Of a stretch of DNA of 64,000 nt, positions 1 through 15,252 are shown piece by piece (positions within the stretch are counted from its first letter, which is position 1; each line of letters opens with the position of its first letter). The notes under the pieces are model-generated. The model was given only the letters and a program-made list of their open reading frames with translations. It did not search any database and was not told the origin of the DNA. A program made the translations under genes and the position numbers. Source of the DNA: Lota lota (Eukaryota; Chordata; Actinopteri; Gadiformes; Lotidae); contig JACYXH010000479.1 of the NCBI GenBank assembly GCA_026745465.1, forward strand, positions 686,518 through 750,517, in the 5' to 3' direction.

Positions 1-1080
1 GACCATTGGCTTATCTTGTATCATATTCGTTTTATTTTGTTTTCATAGCTGGGTTACTCGTGAAGTTATTACTTAGTGTATGTATATAATGAAGAAATTT
101 TCACAAATTGACACTGTTCCCGATAGCAGCATTAACCGCATCAATGTGTACTAGTGAGTTTGAACCTCATAACTGTGGCGTATGGGCGGCATATTTTACT
201 TTTTGTATTTAGGATTGTTCTTCTGAATGTTTCGCTCTCACAATCCACACTGGCATCGTCCTCCTTGTTGATCACTTGAGTTCAAAGTGAAAAACAGCTA
301 CTGTGGGCTCTTAGTCTGCCATCATCATTAAACTATTTTGTGGTTTACTTACTGGGCTGCTGTTACTTCAACCTAACACTTTGGATGTTTGTTGTTTTAA
401 TAAAACACAAAGGAGATATTAAACTGGGTTGTATTTAGTTTTGTACGTGAAATGTGTGACTTGTTTTGTAAAGTAAGAACTTTGAATTATAATATTAGGA
501 ATGGAAATCTCCTACCCATCTGCATATAGCATAAAATGTGTATGCAATATAAATATGCGTTGATACATGCATATATTTTTTGTGATCCCATTTATACCTA
601 ATATTAGATCATAAAATAAGGCCATTACTTTCTCTCCCAATGCAGAAAGACATATTTCAAGACTGATATCTTTATTGGGAAATGAGAAAGAAATTGGATT
701 TTCAAATTGACTACATCGTCTTTAAACCCCCTCCTATAGACTCGTTTATAGAATCGTTTATAGAAACGCTGACCTTTTTATTCCATCCAAGCGCTACAGT
801 TCCAGTCTACACCACTAGTGGGGGGTAAAAACATTTTATATTAATTGGCCCTCGACTTCAAGTGATATGCGCGGTAGAACCGTTTTATTGTGTTAGGAGA
901 AGTAGTTTGCTGGATATGTCTTCAATGAATATAGCCTGCAATTAGATGCAAAAAAAGATTGAAATGTGTCCATATAGCCTATTTAAAATATTAGTATGAG
1001 AACAGCAAGTGTTTCACACATTAACATGCAAACCCTTTTCATAACTTACAAAACCTCAAATTTGACGCGCTCACGATGCT
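1..1080. other. AT-rich unique DNA, no gene seen
   Basis: No long open frame, tandem repeat or transposon end is visible. The sequence is AT-rich and looks like ordinary intergenic or intronic DNA. Confidence 0.6.
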
Positions 1081-1560
1081 TCCGGAGGAACTCGACGATA
1101 CGGTCTCACACAAGAATGCCTCCGGGACGGCGATCTCCACCTTGGGGAGGTGGAGGTCCGTTGAGATTCCGCTCAGCTACATGGTGTGGAGGTGTGACTT
1201 CACAACCACTCGACTCGACGGCCCTCCCCCTACAGACTAGGTCTCCTACAGACTCCTACACAGACGGTCACCGGCTAGCGAGCTAGCCAGCCGCCAGTGG
1301 ACCTCAGGTTCATTTTAATCTTCAGAGCCCCCCGAGGCCCCAGCAAATGATTACACGTTAAACCCACAGGTGAGCTCGGTAAATGAAGCGGCACTGCTTT
1401 TCATGATGACTCACACACCCACTAACAGTTGAAACTGTTACTGTCATACTGAGTGCTGCTGCATTTCCCCCGCAAAGTCAAAGTTGAATAATAACAGCAG
1501 CAAGATATCCAAGACACCCCCGAGGTGTCTGGGAATACACCATTTAAATAAAGAAAAAGT
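1081..1560. other. GC-richer unique block, unassigned
   Basis: This block is richer in GC and CpG than its flanks and is free of simple repeats. It has short inverted repeats such as TAACAGTT-GA-AACTGTTA near 1425-1442. A 96-residue open frame (996-1286) crosses its left edge but resembles no family I recognise. It could be a conserved non-coding element or an old repeat. Confidence 0.3.
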
Positions 1561-4030
1561 TATGTTAAAAGTTAAAAGTTGTATGTACGTTTTTTAATCT
1601 GGATAAACCTCATGGGGCTATATACGATTTCACAATAATATAGGCCTAATTGAACTAGTGAAGGATATTGTATTAGTGGCTAGAGTGTTTGGCGTCCCAA
1701 AAAACCCTAACTGGCTGTCCCGGAACCGAACCCCTACCTACTCATTAATGACAATGATGTATCCAAGTTCACTGCAATTTCCTTTGGGTTAAAGAATATC
1801 CTGAACGACGAAATGTAACTAACTGGCCTATTAGTTATGTTTTGACAGTTATCAGTAACATGTTTAAAACAATGCTGACTTGTATGGTCAAGTGTTGCTA
1901 GAAAGGGAGACTCCGTTTGTATTTTAGGAGTATGTATAAACCAAATAGCTATAGGATATGTTTGTACACTTTTACAATATATTCATCCAGAGTTTAGGCT
2001 ATATAAAGGACAGCAGCAATAGATGGAGATGCAGAGATTAGAGAAAGAGAGAGAGAGAGAGAGTGTGAACGTCACTCGCCCACCATGAGTTGGCAGATGT
2101 GTGCGGAGCGAAGTTGCAGACCAGCTGTTTCGCTCTAAATCGGGCGGGCCCCCCCAACCCTACCTACCATCCACCCCTCTGCCTTTGAGGTTCCTGTGGA
2201 GCGCAACGTCAGCCCTGCTAGATTCATCCTTCATCATCCTAGCGCACCGCCCGACCTCACCGCACACTCTTCTTCCTCCGGCGCTCTGATTCTCATCCCT
2301 TCTTTCACGGTGTATTCAGACATCTTTCTATCGGGTCCTCCCTGCTGTTTCATTATGCTGGAATTGGAAATATGTAACATGTGGAACATGTAGCTAACGA
2401 ATATATGTCAGACCGACAAAGTATTCATCTATTACTGTTGACTTTGGGGGTTTGACACATGGCACAGATACAGATAGACCAATTGATGGAGAGATGATGG
2501 ATTGACAGCAGGCTTGAGGGTAGATGGATGGACGGATGGACAGGCTGATTAATTGAGTCTCTTTTTCTGTAGTAGAGTTGCTATTGCCGATCAGCCCGGT
2601 AACATTTGGATTGGAAGCCATGTAACCTGCTGTACTGTTTTCACAGTTCTACAAGACATGGAGATATATCACAGTTAAATATAGACCATGAAAAGGAACA
2701 AAATGGAGGAAGCGGTGAAGGTTTGCTGTAATGCTCCCTTTTTAAGTAGGCTTTCATTGGCAATATGTGGGTGTCATATAGGACTGACAATATTAGTTTC
2801 AACACCCTTTTTTAGTTTTTTGATTGGGTTGTTGTCTAGCTCTATATCAACATTTGTGGTTATCGATATCAAATTGTGGCTACACACATTGTCTTGTTCC
2901 ACATCCTGAAATGAACTGATCAGCTGTATCCATGTAGAAACATTACAACACACATAATGCTCTCTGTATATTATGTGTTCATTGAAGTCAGGGTGTACAC
3001 AGAAGAGATTATTGAAGGAATTTCCATGCCTTGAAGTCACAGGAAAGAAATGCAACATGATTAAGGAGCAAAGGGTGTGATTGTGTCTGTCCGCATGCTT
3101 CTTGGTTTACACTTCTACTGTACACATTCTCACCTGCATTGAGGCTTGCTGTGCATCAAATGGCTGCTTATAATGCATACAGACACTATCTTAATGGCTT
3201 ACCTTCTGTGTGCTAGTACGGCATTGACTTGACTCGGGGGTCGAGGTTGGTGAGTGGGAAACTCACCAAAGATTGGCTTCAAACTAGTGCCATCCAATCT
3301 CTGTGGTGGGTGGCGGCCATCGAAGCGCCTGCCAAGTGGGTGTTGATTATTGGAGTCAGCAAGATAGGGCCCTCTGTGGTCATGTTTTAAACTTGGGCTG
3401 CTTGTTATCAGCCAGAAAAACACAAAGTGCAGGTCAGGGGTATAGTTTGAAATGCATATATATGGTGACGGCGTGTATGACGTAGTAGGTATGTTGTTTC
3501 CATCTGAATCTTGCCCTATCTTGAAAGACATGTCTGAAGACCCATCTTTTCTGGGAACATCTCATCGGCTGAGTTGTTCGCTTTGTTGTTGTTTTAGCGT
3601 TTGTGTTGTAGGCTGCCTAAGGCATGTCTTTCTTTGTTTTGATGCAGGTACTTTGCTCCTACTATGAACTTGACTAGCTAATGACAATATTATAAAAATC
3701 CTTTGAAAGAATCTTTCCTTTGATTCTTAAAGATACTCTGCACTCTGTCCAGTTGTTATTTCTTTATAATTTTTGTTTGTCGACAACGAGGTTGAACACG
3801 CCTCCTATGTTCGCCTCTAGAGGATACAGGCTGGAAGACATGGATGTCCTCTTCCCTGTTGTTTTTTAGATAGACTCTGGGACTTTTCAAGCAGGACCTT
3901 AAAGAGGAAGATTAGTAATTTTGTTGATATTTTGTTCATGTATAATAAATAATATAACTGATTTATTATATATTTTTAACTTTATAACTTGTATGATTAT
4001 TTTAAACCCACCCCCCCCATCCAATTTTTT
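1561..4030. other. Unique intergenic-type DNA, no gene seen
   Basis: Mostly AT-rich unique DNA, with a short (GA)n at about 2046-2063 and a pyrimidine-rich patch around 2150-2350. The short open frames on both strands overlap one another and show no recognisable domain. Confidence 0.5.
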
Positions 4031-4040
4031 TTTTTCCTAA

Positions 4041-4128
4041 ATCGGACTCTCACCCAGGGTTACCATACCTCACGGACTCTGACCAGGGTTACCATACCTC
4101 ACGGACTCTGACCAGGGTTACCATACCT
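4041..4128. repeat. 29-bp tandem repeat, three units
   Basis: Three near-identical units, each carrying CGGACTCT and CCAGGGTTACCATACCT, begin at about 4041, 4071 and 4100. The same motif occurs once at about 26522-26545, just inside the 3' LTR of the complete element. The array is therefore a local expansion of the element's 3' internal end. Confidence 0.85.
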
Positions 4129-4551
4129 AAAAAAAAAACTAAAAAAACAACCCCACAGTCCCCACACCTCCCCAGGGTGACACCCCAACCCACCCTCCCT
4201 TCCATCCTGGAGACTCGGAGGCCTGGGCTGCTGCCTTGACTGCCGGAGGTGTCGGCGGACTTGGCGGTCCACTCCAGCCCACCCTCCCCCTCCATCCTGG
4301 AGACTCGGAGGCCTGGGCTGCTGACCCAGGGCTGTCTGGACGGCTGGCGGAAGAGTTGGTTGGGCTGCGGCGCTGGCTGGATGCTGGGGCGGCTAGCCGC
4401 AGACGGTTGCCCATGGCGGTTGCTGAGCTGCCGCCGCGGATCCACAGCACCGTTGGGGAAAGGGATGGTGTTGGGAGAAGGCTGTCCGTCGTCGCTGCTG
4501 GATCCAGTGCGCCCCTGGACAGCCTTCCTGCATCCAAACACAGTTTGGAGA

Positions 4552-4570
4552 GGTCCCACATTGGGCGCCA
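4552..4570 (-). other. Primer-binding site of LTR copy 1
   Basis: One base inside the LTR the minus strand reads TGGCGCCCAATGTGGGA. This matches the 3' end of vertebrate tRNA-Lys(CUU), the primer of several retroelements, with about one mismatch over the first 16 bases. The tRNA assignment is from memory of the tRNA sequence. Confidence 0.7.
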
Positions 4571-4571
4571 G

Positions 4572-4919
4572 TGTAGCAAAGTCCACTACTACACGCCACC
4601 TAGGTGGCTCCCATACTCCACCTAGGTGACTTTCCTCGGGCTCCTCCAAACAATTGGACACAGGGTGGTGATGTTAAATCCAGTTTATTGTTCAAGTTGA
4701 AGTTGAAGTTGAATGGACTGAGACATGCAGCTGGTGCTCCACGCTGCCATGCCGGAGAGCTCTCCTTGAGTGTGTGTGGTGGTGGCTGGTTTAACCTTTG
4801 CACACTGATTGCTCAATGTGCAACAGGTGTGCAGCCCCACCCAGCCCCAGAGTCCAATCAGTCTGACTCAGGCCAGGTGAGGCTGCTTAAACCAGCCCCC
4901 ATCCACACACACTCCCACA
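4572..4919 (-). repeat. LTR of copy 1
   Basis: It has TG..CA ends on either strand reading (TGTAGC at 4572, CCCACA ending at 4919) and is 348 bp long. The minus strand carries AATAAA (TTTATT on plus at 4684-4689). The paired CCACCTAGGTG palindromes lie between that signal and the LTR's minus-strand 3' end. Confidence 0.9.
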
Positions 4920-5548
4920 GATGCCTATTAGTATTATCCAATACAGATCATTAGATATTGAACGCTTGCAGTGTATTTTAGTCGTCAGACGTCCATAACC
5001 ATAACCAATATATATGCAGCTGCTTCAGTACCCACTCTGTCACCATGTTTGATAGATGTAGGGCTATTAGTTATCCTAACATAGATCTGCCCGTACCAGT
5101 CAGCCCCTCTCACCATCGATCTAGAAGTCGGCAGCACACTGATTAAATGTGGGTGCAACCCTCATGTAAAACGCATCTTGTGTGTTTTAATATATGAGCA
5201 ATAGAGTATAGAGTCAGTTTGGGTTGTATGTTTGATCACCTCCAGCACAATCTAACACTTAAGTGAAGTCCCATGTCACATTCCCCCAATTCTATGTATG
5301 CATGTCTCCTTTGATAGCTGTCTTTCCTCTGATATTTCTAATATCATAAGTTCTTTGTTCCGTGGTTTGAAACATGGCAATTCCTGGAATGAAAATATCC
5401 CAGGAGAAGTGCCTGTCATCGTGTTACACCTCCTTCCAGAACGCTCAGGACCATCAGTATTCGCGGCGACACCTCTCTCTCTATTTTGCAGTGTGGTCGG
5501 CGTGGTGACTCTAAATTGCATTGGAATATGCAGGAGGAGGAGGGGGGC
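4920..5548. other. Unique DNA, no gene seen
   Basis: AT-rich unique sequence with no repeat unit, splice-framed exon or transposon end that I can support. Confidence 0.5.
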
Positions 5549-5570
5549 GGGGGGGGGGGGGGGGGGGGGG
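5549..5570. repeat. Poly-G tract, G22
   Basis: Uninterrupted G22, preceded by GGAGGAGGAGGGGGGC. It has G-quadruplex potential on the plus strand. Confidence 0.95.
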
Positions 5571-5646
5571 CTATTCATAATGAGGTCTGTCACTTGCTGT
5601 TTGTCTATGAAACATCAACATACTTAATAGTTATCCATGCTCACAT

Positions 5647-5668
5647 GGGGGGGGGGGGGGGGGGGGGG
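5647..5668. repeat. Poly-G tract, G22
   Basis: A second uninterrupted G22, 76 bases after the first and on the same strand. Confidence 0.95.
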
Positions 5669-5997
5669 ATGCCCAGGAATGAGAGGCGGCGAAAATGGCG
5701 AATGTTTATTTGTTTGTGTTTGCTTATTATTTATGTCTGCATTGGGAGCTGGTGGGAACTGCAGTGGGAGGCAGCGGGACTTTGTATCTGTCTCCCTGTC
5801 GACTGGGGAGATCTATCTGCTGGGGGCGCAAAGAGGAGGAGGCGGGGCAACCAAACCTGTGTATCAGCAAAGTTACGGCAGCCATGACACCAACGCTGGG
5901 GGGGGAGGGTGTGTGTGCGTTTTGGGGGGGTAGGGGCAGCAATTAACATGAATTAATCACATTGATTCAGGCTCCATCTCCCCTAGCTGGTGATAGC

Positions 5998-6131
5998 ACA
6001 CGCACGTACACACACACAAGCACGCACAAAAGCTCACAGACACACACACACACCACACATGCACACACCCACATGTGCAAATACATATACATATGCAGTG
6101 GCACATTCGCGCACACACGCACACACACAGC
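5998..6131. repeat. Interrupted (CA)n microsatellite
   Basis: CA-rich array broken by GC, TG and AT dinucleotides. Apparent proteins on both strands are artefacts of the repeat. Confidence 0.9.
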
Positions 6132-6721
6132 TGAGAGCAGGTTCCCACACTAGTAATGGTCTTTCACCACCTCTGTCTGTCCCAGAGCACAGAAAGGGCT
6201 CCCACCCCATTAAGTAAATAATTGTTCATTGTCTTTCGGTATTTGATTTAAGTTCCTCTTTCTCACAAGAAATAATACTTTCCATAATAATTAAAATAAA
6301 TCGTAGCAACCCTGGGTTCAGGGCTACTGCCAGGATGCAGTACCTTTCACCAACACAGGGGCGCGCTGTAGCTTAAGCTGAGCTCTCGTTAACAGAGGAA
6401 CTCAGTTGAACCAAGGACCAGCCGGGACAACGTCAGCTGCTCATATTAGTGCCAGCTCCTAAAAGTTACCCAGAGCACCTAAATCTGCTGAGCGCCCTAT
6501 TTCCACCGTCCTCTTTCCACCGCAATACGACTTGTCAACCCTTTTTTTATATCTCTTTCCCTCTATCATTATTCCCTCGTTACGCTTCACCATCTCCTCT
6601 CCCCGCTCTTAATTTCTGAGAGGCGTCGTGTCCAATACCGCTGTAGTCAAATGTTTTCAAATCCCTCTAATTCCGATAATCTAATTTTCTGGATAAAGTC
6701 ACAGTGATGTTCGCCACTAGG

Positions 6722-6723
<2 letters not shown>
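6132..6723. other. Unique DNA, no gene seen
   Basis: Unique sequence. The palindrome AGCTTAAGCT lies near 6370. Nothing else supportable is seen. Confidence 0.45.

Positions 6724-6809
<86 letters not shown>
6724..6809. repeat. (TC)n microsatellite
   Basis: About 43 perfect TC units. Confidence 0.97.
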
Positions 6810-6812
<3 letters not shown>

Positions 6813-7649
6813 ATCCCTGCTTCACCATAACCGCTCTCCTGCCCTAATAAGTACCAGCCGATAAGAGAGGCAAGAAGGCTGCTTAGCATTAACAACAGGA
6901 GTTTGTCTACTTTCCACTAGTTGTGTTAAAGAGAAGCCTACGTTTCCGGTGAAGGTAATTTATTTTAACACTTGATCACTTCTCATTTGTTCATGAATAA
7001 TATCTTCCCACCCCCATGGAGTAACTTTTCCCAGTGTGCTGTAAGAGAAAATTGACATCCTTCCGTCCGTGAATGTTACCCTTAATCTGTCTTTGTTTGA
7101 TTGAATGAAGACTCCACTGAACCATACCTGCAATCAGAGTAAGCAGAATCCAGACAGTATAACATCATAATCCACATTGCAGTATTATAACTAAATAGGC
7201 TTAATACAGTTAACCTCAACTGCCAGGTGAAATCTTGACGCATGCCAGTATGAAACATTATTCCATAACTCAACATTATAAATGCATTGATGACTTTGTC
7301 AGGGTGATTTAAGAGCAAGATAGTTATTCATGTCTGGTTTCGTCAGCTCTGACTGGCAATAACACACTTGGGGTCTTTCTCCTGTATATAATATCATTAA
7401 ACCTTGAAAGGTCGTTCATTATGGAATCAATCATTTGTCTTTGGCCAAGGTTAGCCACTGCCTCAAGCGTTGTGGCGAACCAAAGGGTCTGGCTGTGACC
7501 TCCATCTTCCATTGACAGACATGTCTATGGTGTTTCAACTGTGTCAGGCAGTATAAGGCATGTCTACCTGCCGACCCAGAGAATAAGCCTTCTAATAGCA
7601 GGTAAATTGCCCTGGATGGGTGACGACGGATATCTCTTTCCTTTCTATT
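6810..7649. other. Unique DNA, no gene seen
   Basis: AT-rich unique sequence. Short minus-strand open frames overlap each other and resemble nothing known. Confidence 0.45.
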
Positions 7650-7850
7650 CACTCCAGTCATCAAGCATGTATCCAAAGCGCTTAACAATGTATTCAGAAT
7701 GATACATTAAGTCACTAAGGAACAGGTAGGGGTTAAGAAGGCCTTCATGTAGAACATGGGAGATCAAACACAGAACCTTTCAGCTGGGAGTCGAACATCC
7801 TGACCTAAATAATACCTAAACATAACTCCTGTTACCCAAGACCCTTGGGT
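7650..7850 (-). mobile_element. tRNA-derived SINE fragment
   Basis: On the minus strand a B-box-like GTTCGACTCCC (near 7790) lies upstream of a tail containing AAGCGCTTTGGATA (near 7675). That tail resembles the common fish SINE tail GTCGCTTTGGATAAAAGCG. The A box is not clear, so the copy is old or incomplete. The ends are approximate. Confidence 0.55.
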
Positions 7851-8104
7851 AAACATGCCTAAGCATCACCCATTATTACCATCAACAAATCTTCACCACC
7901 ATTAGTGCAGATTTTATTTGCTGATCCTCTTCTGAGCTTCGTATGGAGTGAACTGAGCAGTACACTCCAGTACACTATGGAGGACCTATGGAGGACCTGC
8001 ACACAGTGTCAAGCTAGGAAAGTTCTCCACCGATTGGTTTCTGATTTAGTGAACAATACAAACATACATTTCTCTCTCAGATGTTTGAGCTCTACCTGTG
8101 GGTA

Positions 8105-8312
8105 GGATAATGCAGTGGCTTGGGTTCCCCCTCTGTGACTCCTAGAAAGGTTGTCGTTTCGAACACCAATGGCCACAGTCTACTTGTAGGGATTATTGGG
8201 GAAGATGCCTTATTTCTGTATGCTCATTAATGACATGATCTATCTCACTCTTAAATCACATTGGATGAAAGGGTCTGCTAAAATGACAGTTAAATAGTGA
8301 ACAGTATTGTTC
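8105..8312 (+). mobile_element. tRNA-derived SINE
   Basis: A degraded A-box region (GCAGTGGCTTGGGTTC, near 8113) is followed by a B-box region (GGTTGTCGTTTCGAACACC, near 8150). Further on is the typical fish SINE tail GGATGAAAGGGTCTGCTAAA (near 8264). Such elements are Pol III transcripts copied by LINE reverse transcriptase. No clear target duplication is seen. Confidence 0.7.
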
Positions 8313-9932
<1,620 letters not shown>

Positions 9933-10214
9933 AACAGCCAACTGCCACACAGGCCAGTGCTGGGGTTCAAAGCACTTCAACTTTTTGACAAGTTGTGTGG
10001 GGCAAGGATCAACAAGGCATGCAGCTGCTCAGGACGGCTGTGTGATCCACAAAGATTTAGGGGTCAACAAATGTTATAGAGGGGCCCCCTCAGCTTGGCT
10101 AATCCACTACACAAGTACCGAGATTAAGGTGAAGCAGAGAGAGAGAGCGAGAGAGAGAGAATACACAATAGATTCAGACATCTAAAAGAGGAATCATTTA
10201 TCATAGTGTTTTCA

Positions 10215-10215
<1 letters not shown>

Positions 10216-10299
<84 letters not shown>
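10216..10299. repeat. (AC)n microsatellite
   Basis: About 41 AC units, uninterrupted until CATA at the right edge. Confidence 0.97.
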
Positions 10300-10303
<4 letters not shown>

Positions 10304-10777
10304 ACCCTCTATGGCAGAAATCCAAACCTGGTTAAATGCTTGTGTATACATTAACGCCAAGATTCATCTACCCCTGTAAAGTTCATGTTAAAAAATGTTC
10401 AAGTTCAAAGAAGGACTATTAATTTATCACATACACAGATATTGTGTGTCTCTCTGTGTGTTTCACATCCTTGCATAAACAACCACTTGGACACACATAC
10501 ATATAGATGCATGCAAAACAAGATGCATAAATAAACGTAAATGTCAGATTGGAGCTGCCTGATCCATACACTCTTCCTTTCTTGTCATATCCAGTCATTT
10601 TGTAATCTCTTAATTCTAGAAAGCAAGATGTAATGTTGGGAACATGAACCCGTACTGGGTCTTTGGTTCGGCCACTCCAGTTGGAAGTGGGCTCCAGTTC
10701 TTGGGTTTCCACACCAACAAACACTCAGGGCAACGACAAAAATGAATTGCCAGCTACTGCTGGTGTTCAGGTGAAAC
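10300..10777. other. Unique DNA, no gene seen
   Basis: AT-rich unique sequence into which the solo LTR is inserted on the right. Confidence 0.5.
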
Positions 10778-10782
10778 ATGGT

Positions 10783-11077
10783 TGTAGCATAGACCATTAC
10801 TACACGCCACCTAGGTGGCTTTTCCCACTCCACCTAGGTGATTTTCCTCGGGCTCCTCCAAACAAATGGACACAGAGTGGTGATGTTGAAAGACCGGTTT
10901 ATTGCAAAGGTTGAGTACGATGGTACATGCAGATGGTGCTCTCCCTGAGTGTGTGTGGTGATGGCTGGTTTAACCTGTGCACATTGATTGCTCAATGTGC
11001 AGCTCCAGACTCCAATCAGTCTGACTCGGGCCAGGTGAGGCTGCTTAAACCAGCTATCATCCACACACACTCCCACA
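10783..11077 (-). mobile_element. Solo LTR of the short LTR family (copy 2)
   Basis: A 295-bp LTR with TGTAGC at the left and CCCACA at the right, flanked by a perfect 5-bp duplication ATGGT (10778-10782 and 11078-11082). The minus strand carries AATAAA (plus 10898-10903) and the family's CACCTAGGTGG palindrome pair, the second one slightly altered. A solo LTR between intact duplications is the usual product of LTR-LTR recombination after insertion of a full element. Confidence 0.95.
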
Positions 11078-11222
11078 ATGGTTTATTAAGAGTATGTTTA
11101 TAAGCTTCTCAGCACGTCCCGACATTCCTGTTGTAAAACGAAGCCTATGTGTTGGGACATTACACCAGAAAAGGATAATCAAAGCCACTATGTTGTCCTC
11201 GTGCAAGGGTCCAGTATTCAGC

Positions 11223-11239
11223 ACCCCCCCCCCCCCCCC
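11223..11239. repeat. Poly-C tract, C17
   Basis: Uninterrupted run of C; G-quadruplex potential on the minus strand. Confidence 0.9.
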
Positions 11240-11396
11240 AGTGTCCACCTAGCCTCCCAAGCCCAGGAAGGGGTCTGGGGGGACAGCTGTCCCTCCCAGA
11301 TCCCCTCCAGAGCTTTGTGGTCTGCGTAAGCCGGCCACACAGTTGCTCTCCATTCCACTGTTATCCCCTTGGTAGCCTGCAGTTCTCACACCTCAT

Positions 11397-11398
<2 letters not shown>

Positions 11399-11458
<60 letters not shown>
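11399..11458. repeat. (CA)n microsatellite
   Basis: About 29 CA units. Confidence 0.97.
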
Positions 11459-13329
<1,871 letters not shown>

Positions 13330-13416
13330 ATTGGTGGGGTGGGGAAGAGGTGTCAAAGCAAGGCACTGAGACCTTAGGACCCTGTATCAAGTCTTGTGAC
13401 ACCCCCCCTTCTAGGT

Positions 13417-13441
13417 GGTGTGTGTGTGTATGTATATTGCT

Positions 13442-13483
<42 letters not shown>

Positions 13484-13512
13484 GCTTGTTTATATGTGTG
13501 TGTGTGTGTGTT
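13417..13512. repeat. Interrupted (TG)n microsatellite
   Basis: TG array broken by TATATTGCTTG and TTGCTTGTTTATA blocks. The pure core is at 13445-13482. Confidence 0.93.
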
Positions 13513-13597
13513 GTGTAATGCATATTCATGATGTCTTGGAGTAATACTCCCTTTCCCTTTCACTATAGATTTATATTTGAACGCTTGCCTGCTACAT

Positions 13598-13598
13598 G

Positions 13599-13629
<31 letters not shown>

Positions 13630-13662
13630 GCACTCACACAAATGCACACACGCACGCACACT
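13598..13662. repeat. Interrupted (CA)n microsatellite
   Basis: CA-rich array of low purity. Confidence 0.85.
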
Positions 13663-14515
13663 TTTCCACTGTTTTTCAATTTCACACAAGTATATAAAAA
13701 ACATGGAATCACACGATCAACATTTACCCTCCAACACATCAAGCCTTGCATTGCTTGGGTGTTTAATATGCTGGTGTTCAATAGCTGTGTCTGCATTCGT
13801 TGCTTTGACTGCAATTCTATGGCTTAAAAGAAAAAAACATCAAATTGACATACAAGAGACCATAAATAAAACATTTGTCAAAGTTAATGCTAGTGAAATA
13901 TTATGCCCAAATACTTTATTGACATAAAGTATACAGTGGATAATAATACACACTTATGTATCTCAATATCTATCTATATGAAATCAATAACTATCTATAT
14001 ATATAGCATAATGTACCCGAGTGGTGTAACCTCGTTTAAAATACCATAAAAGCTATCTCATAAAACACCCAAAAAAAATCAACTGTAGAAGCAAAACAAC
14101 AATGACATTTAACCCTTGACATTTCTAAACAATGACCTTGGCCAAGCTCTCTGCTGTCAGTCTCAGCTACCTTTAGTCAAGCTGGATTATTACCTAGACA
14201 AAGACTGGGCTTCTCTGTCTTTACCTGGCATTTACCTTTCTATGTTACATTGTTTTGTCCTCTTATTTTCAACCCCTCTGGTTCATCCCTTTCTTTTCAT
14301 GTCCACCCCCTCCCTTCCCCTCCCATCCTGTGGAGTTCCAGTGGGTCAGTCAGAACCATTGATTTGCTCCTGTTCCCTTTCTCTTCTCTTCTGCCAACAT
14401 TGAACCATCAGATCGCAATCTAAACATCTCCATCTCGCTTCACGTCCAGTATCAGTCCATAGTGTCCCTTCCCTTTTCTCCTGAGTCCCCTGACCTCTCC
14501 TCCCTTCCCCCTCCC
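13663..14515. other. AT-rich unique DNA, no gene seen
   Basis: Unique sequence with a TATC/ATAT-rich patch near 13960-14010. No coding signal. Confidence 0.5.
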
Positions 14516-14529
14516 TTCCCCCTCCCTTC

Positions 14530-14800
14530 CACCTGCTCGGCCGCCATTTTGGTGCATAATTTTTCTTTGCATGCAAATTTCAACCAAGGTTATTTATCCC
14601 AGGCACTCTATTCAAACGGATGCATGCTGAGTAAACAGTTGTTTATGTTTCCAGAATATGAATGTACAAATCTGAGCGATAGTGACCGCCCCCACTCTAT
14701 TAAACATTAAAGCAGGGCTTTTCTCGTAGAATATATAAATTTAGCATCTTAATGTAAACAGGCTATAATTCCGAGGAGATGATCCACGATGGACATTTTC
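14530..14800. promoter_or_regulatory. Candidate enhancer-like block
   Basis: This repeat-free stretch carries several strong consensus sites close together. They are a YY1-type GCCGCCATTTTGG (14540-14552), a POU octamer ATGCAAAT (14571-14578), and forkhead-type GTAAACA (14631-14637 and 14754-14760). That many sites in 220 bases is suggestive of a conserved non-coding element, but conservation cannot be judged here and such sites also occur by chance. Confidence 0.3.
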
Positions 14801-14869
14801 CAAGATAACTTTATATGTATGCTTCATTCTGTATACATATACAGTTTATAAAAATGTTCACCCTATTTC

Positions 14870-15252
14870 TCTCTCTCTGCTCTCCTTCCTTCTCTTCTTA
14901 TCTGCCGCTGCTTGCTTTCCTGCCACACCGTCAGTCTCTGCTGTATCTCTATTAGCATCAACCCTGTAACCTGCCTCCCTGCCTCCTTCCATCCCTCCCT
15001 CCACCCCCATCTTCTTCCCTTCCACTCTCTAGACTCCCCCCCCCCCCCACCCCTGGGGTGGTGCGATACTGCTGATGCATCACCGGCCAACATAATTTGT
15101 TTAAATGACAGATTAGGAGGGTAACTCGATTTGTGTCCGATACAGTATGTAGTGTCTGGTGCCAATCTAATTAAGACCCCACCCCCTCCTCATCCCTCCC
15201 TCCCTCTCTCCCTCTCTCCCTCTCTCCCTCCACCTCCACCTTCCCCTTATTT
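14870..15252. repeat. Pyrimidine-rich tract
   Basis: CT-rich low-complexity DNA, including a C11 run near 15039 and CCCT/CTCC repeats at 15180-15240. Interrupted by about 90 bases of mixed sequence. Confidence 0.8.

Larger units (their letters stand above)
4041..4919 (-). mobile_element. Truncated short LTR retrotransposon (copy 1)
   Basis: Read on the minus strand, this copy has a 5' LTR (4919 down to 4572), then a primer-binding site and an internal region running to about 4041. No second LTR is found on the left, and the bases beyond the LTR on the right (GATGC) have no partner on the left. The copy is therefore truncated. The internal region holds about 1.7 units of the 92-bp repeat that is better preserved at 26598-26850. 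A 190-residue minus-strand open frame crosses the LTR and internal region, but the repeat is not a multiple of three and no gag or pol motif is present, so I do not call it a gene. Confidence 0.85.

Noticed and set aside
4236-4629. Two 126-129-residue plus-strand frames
   Set aside because: They are antisense readings of the same GC-rich LTR element interior.
10124-10360. Cys-Val and His-Thr repeat 'proteins'
   Set aside because: They are translations of CA/GT arrays, which recur across the window and have no coding support.
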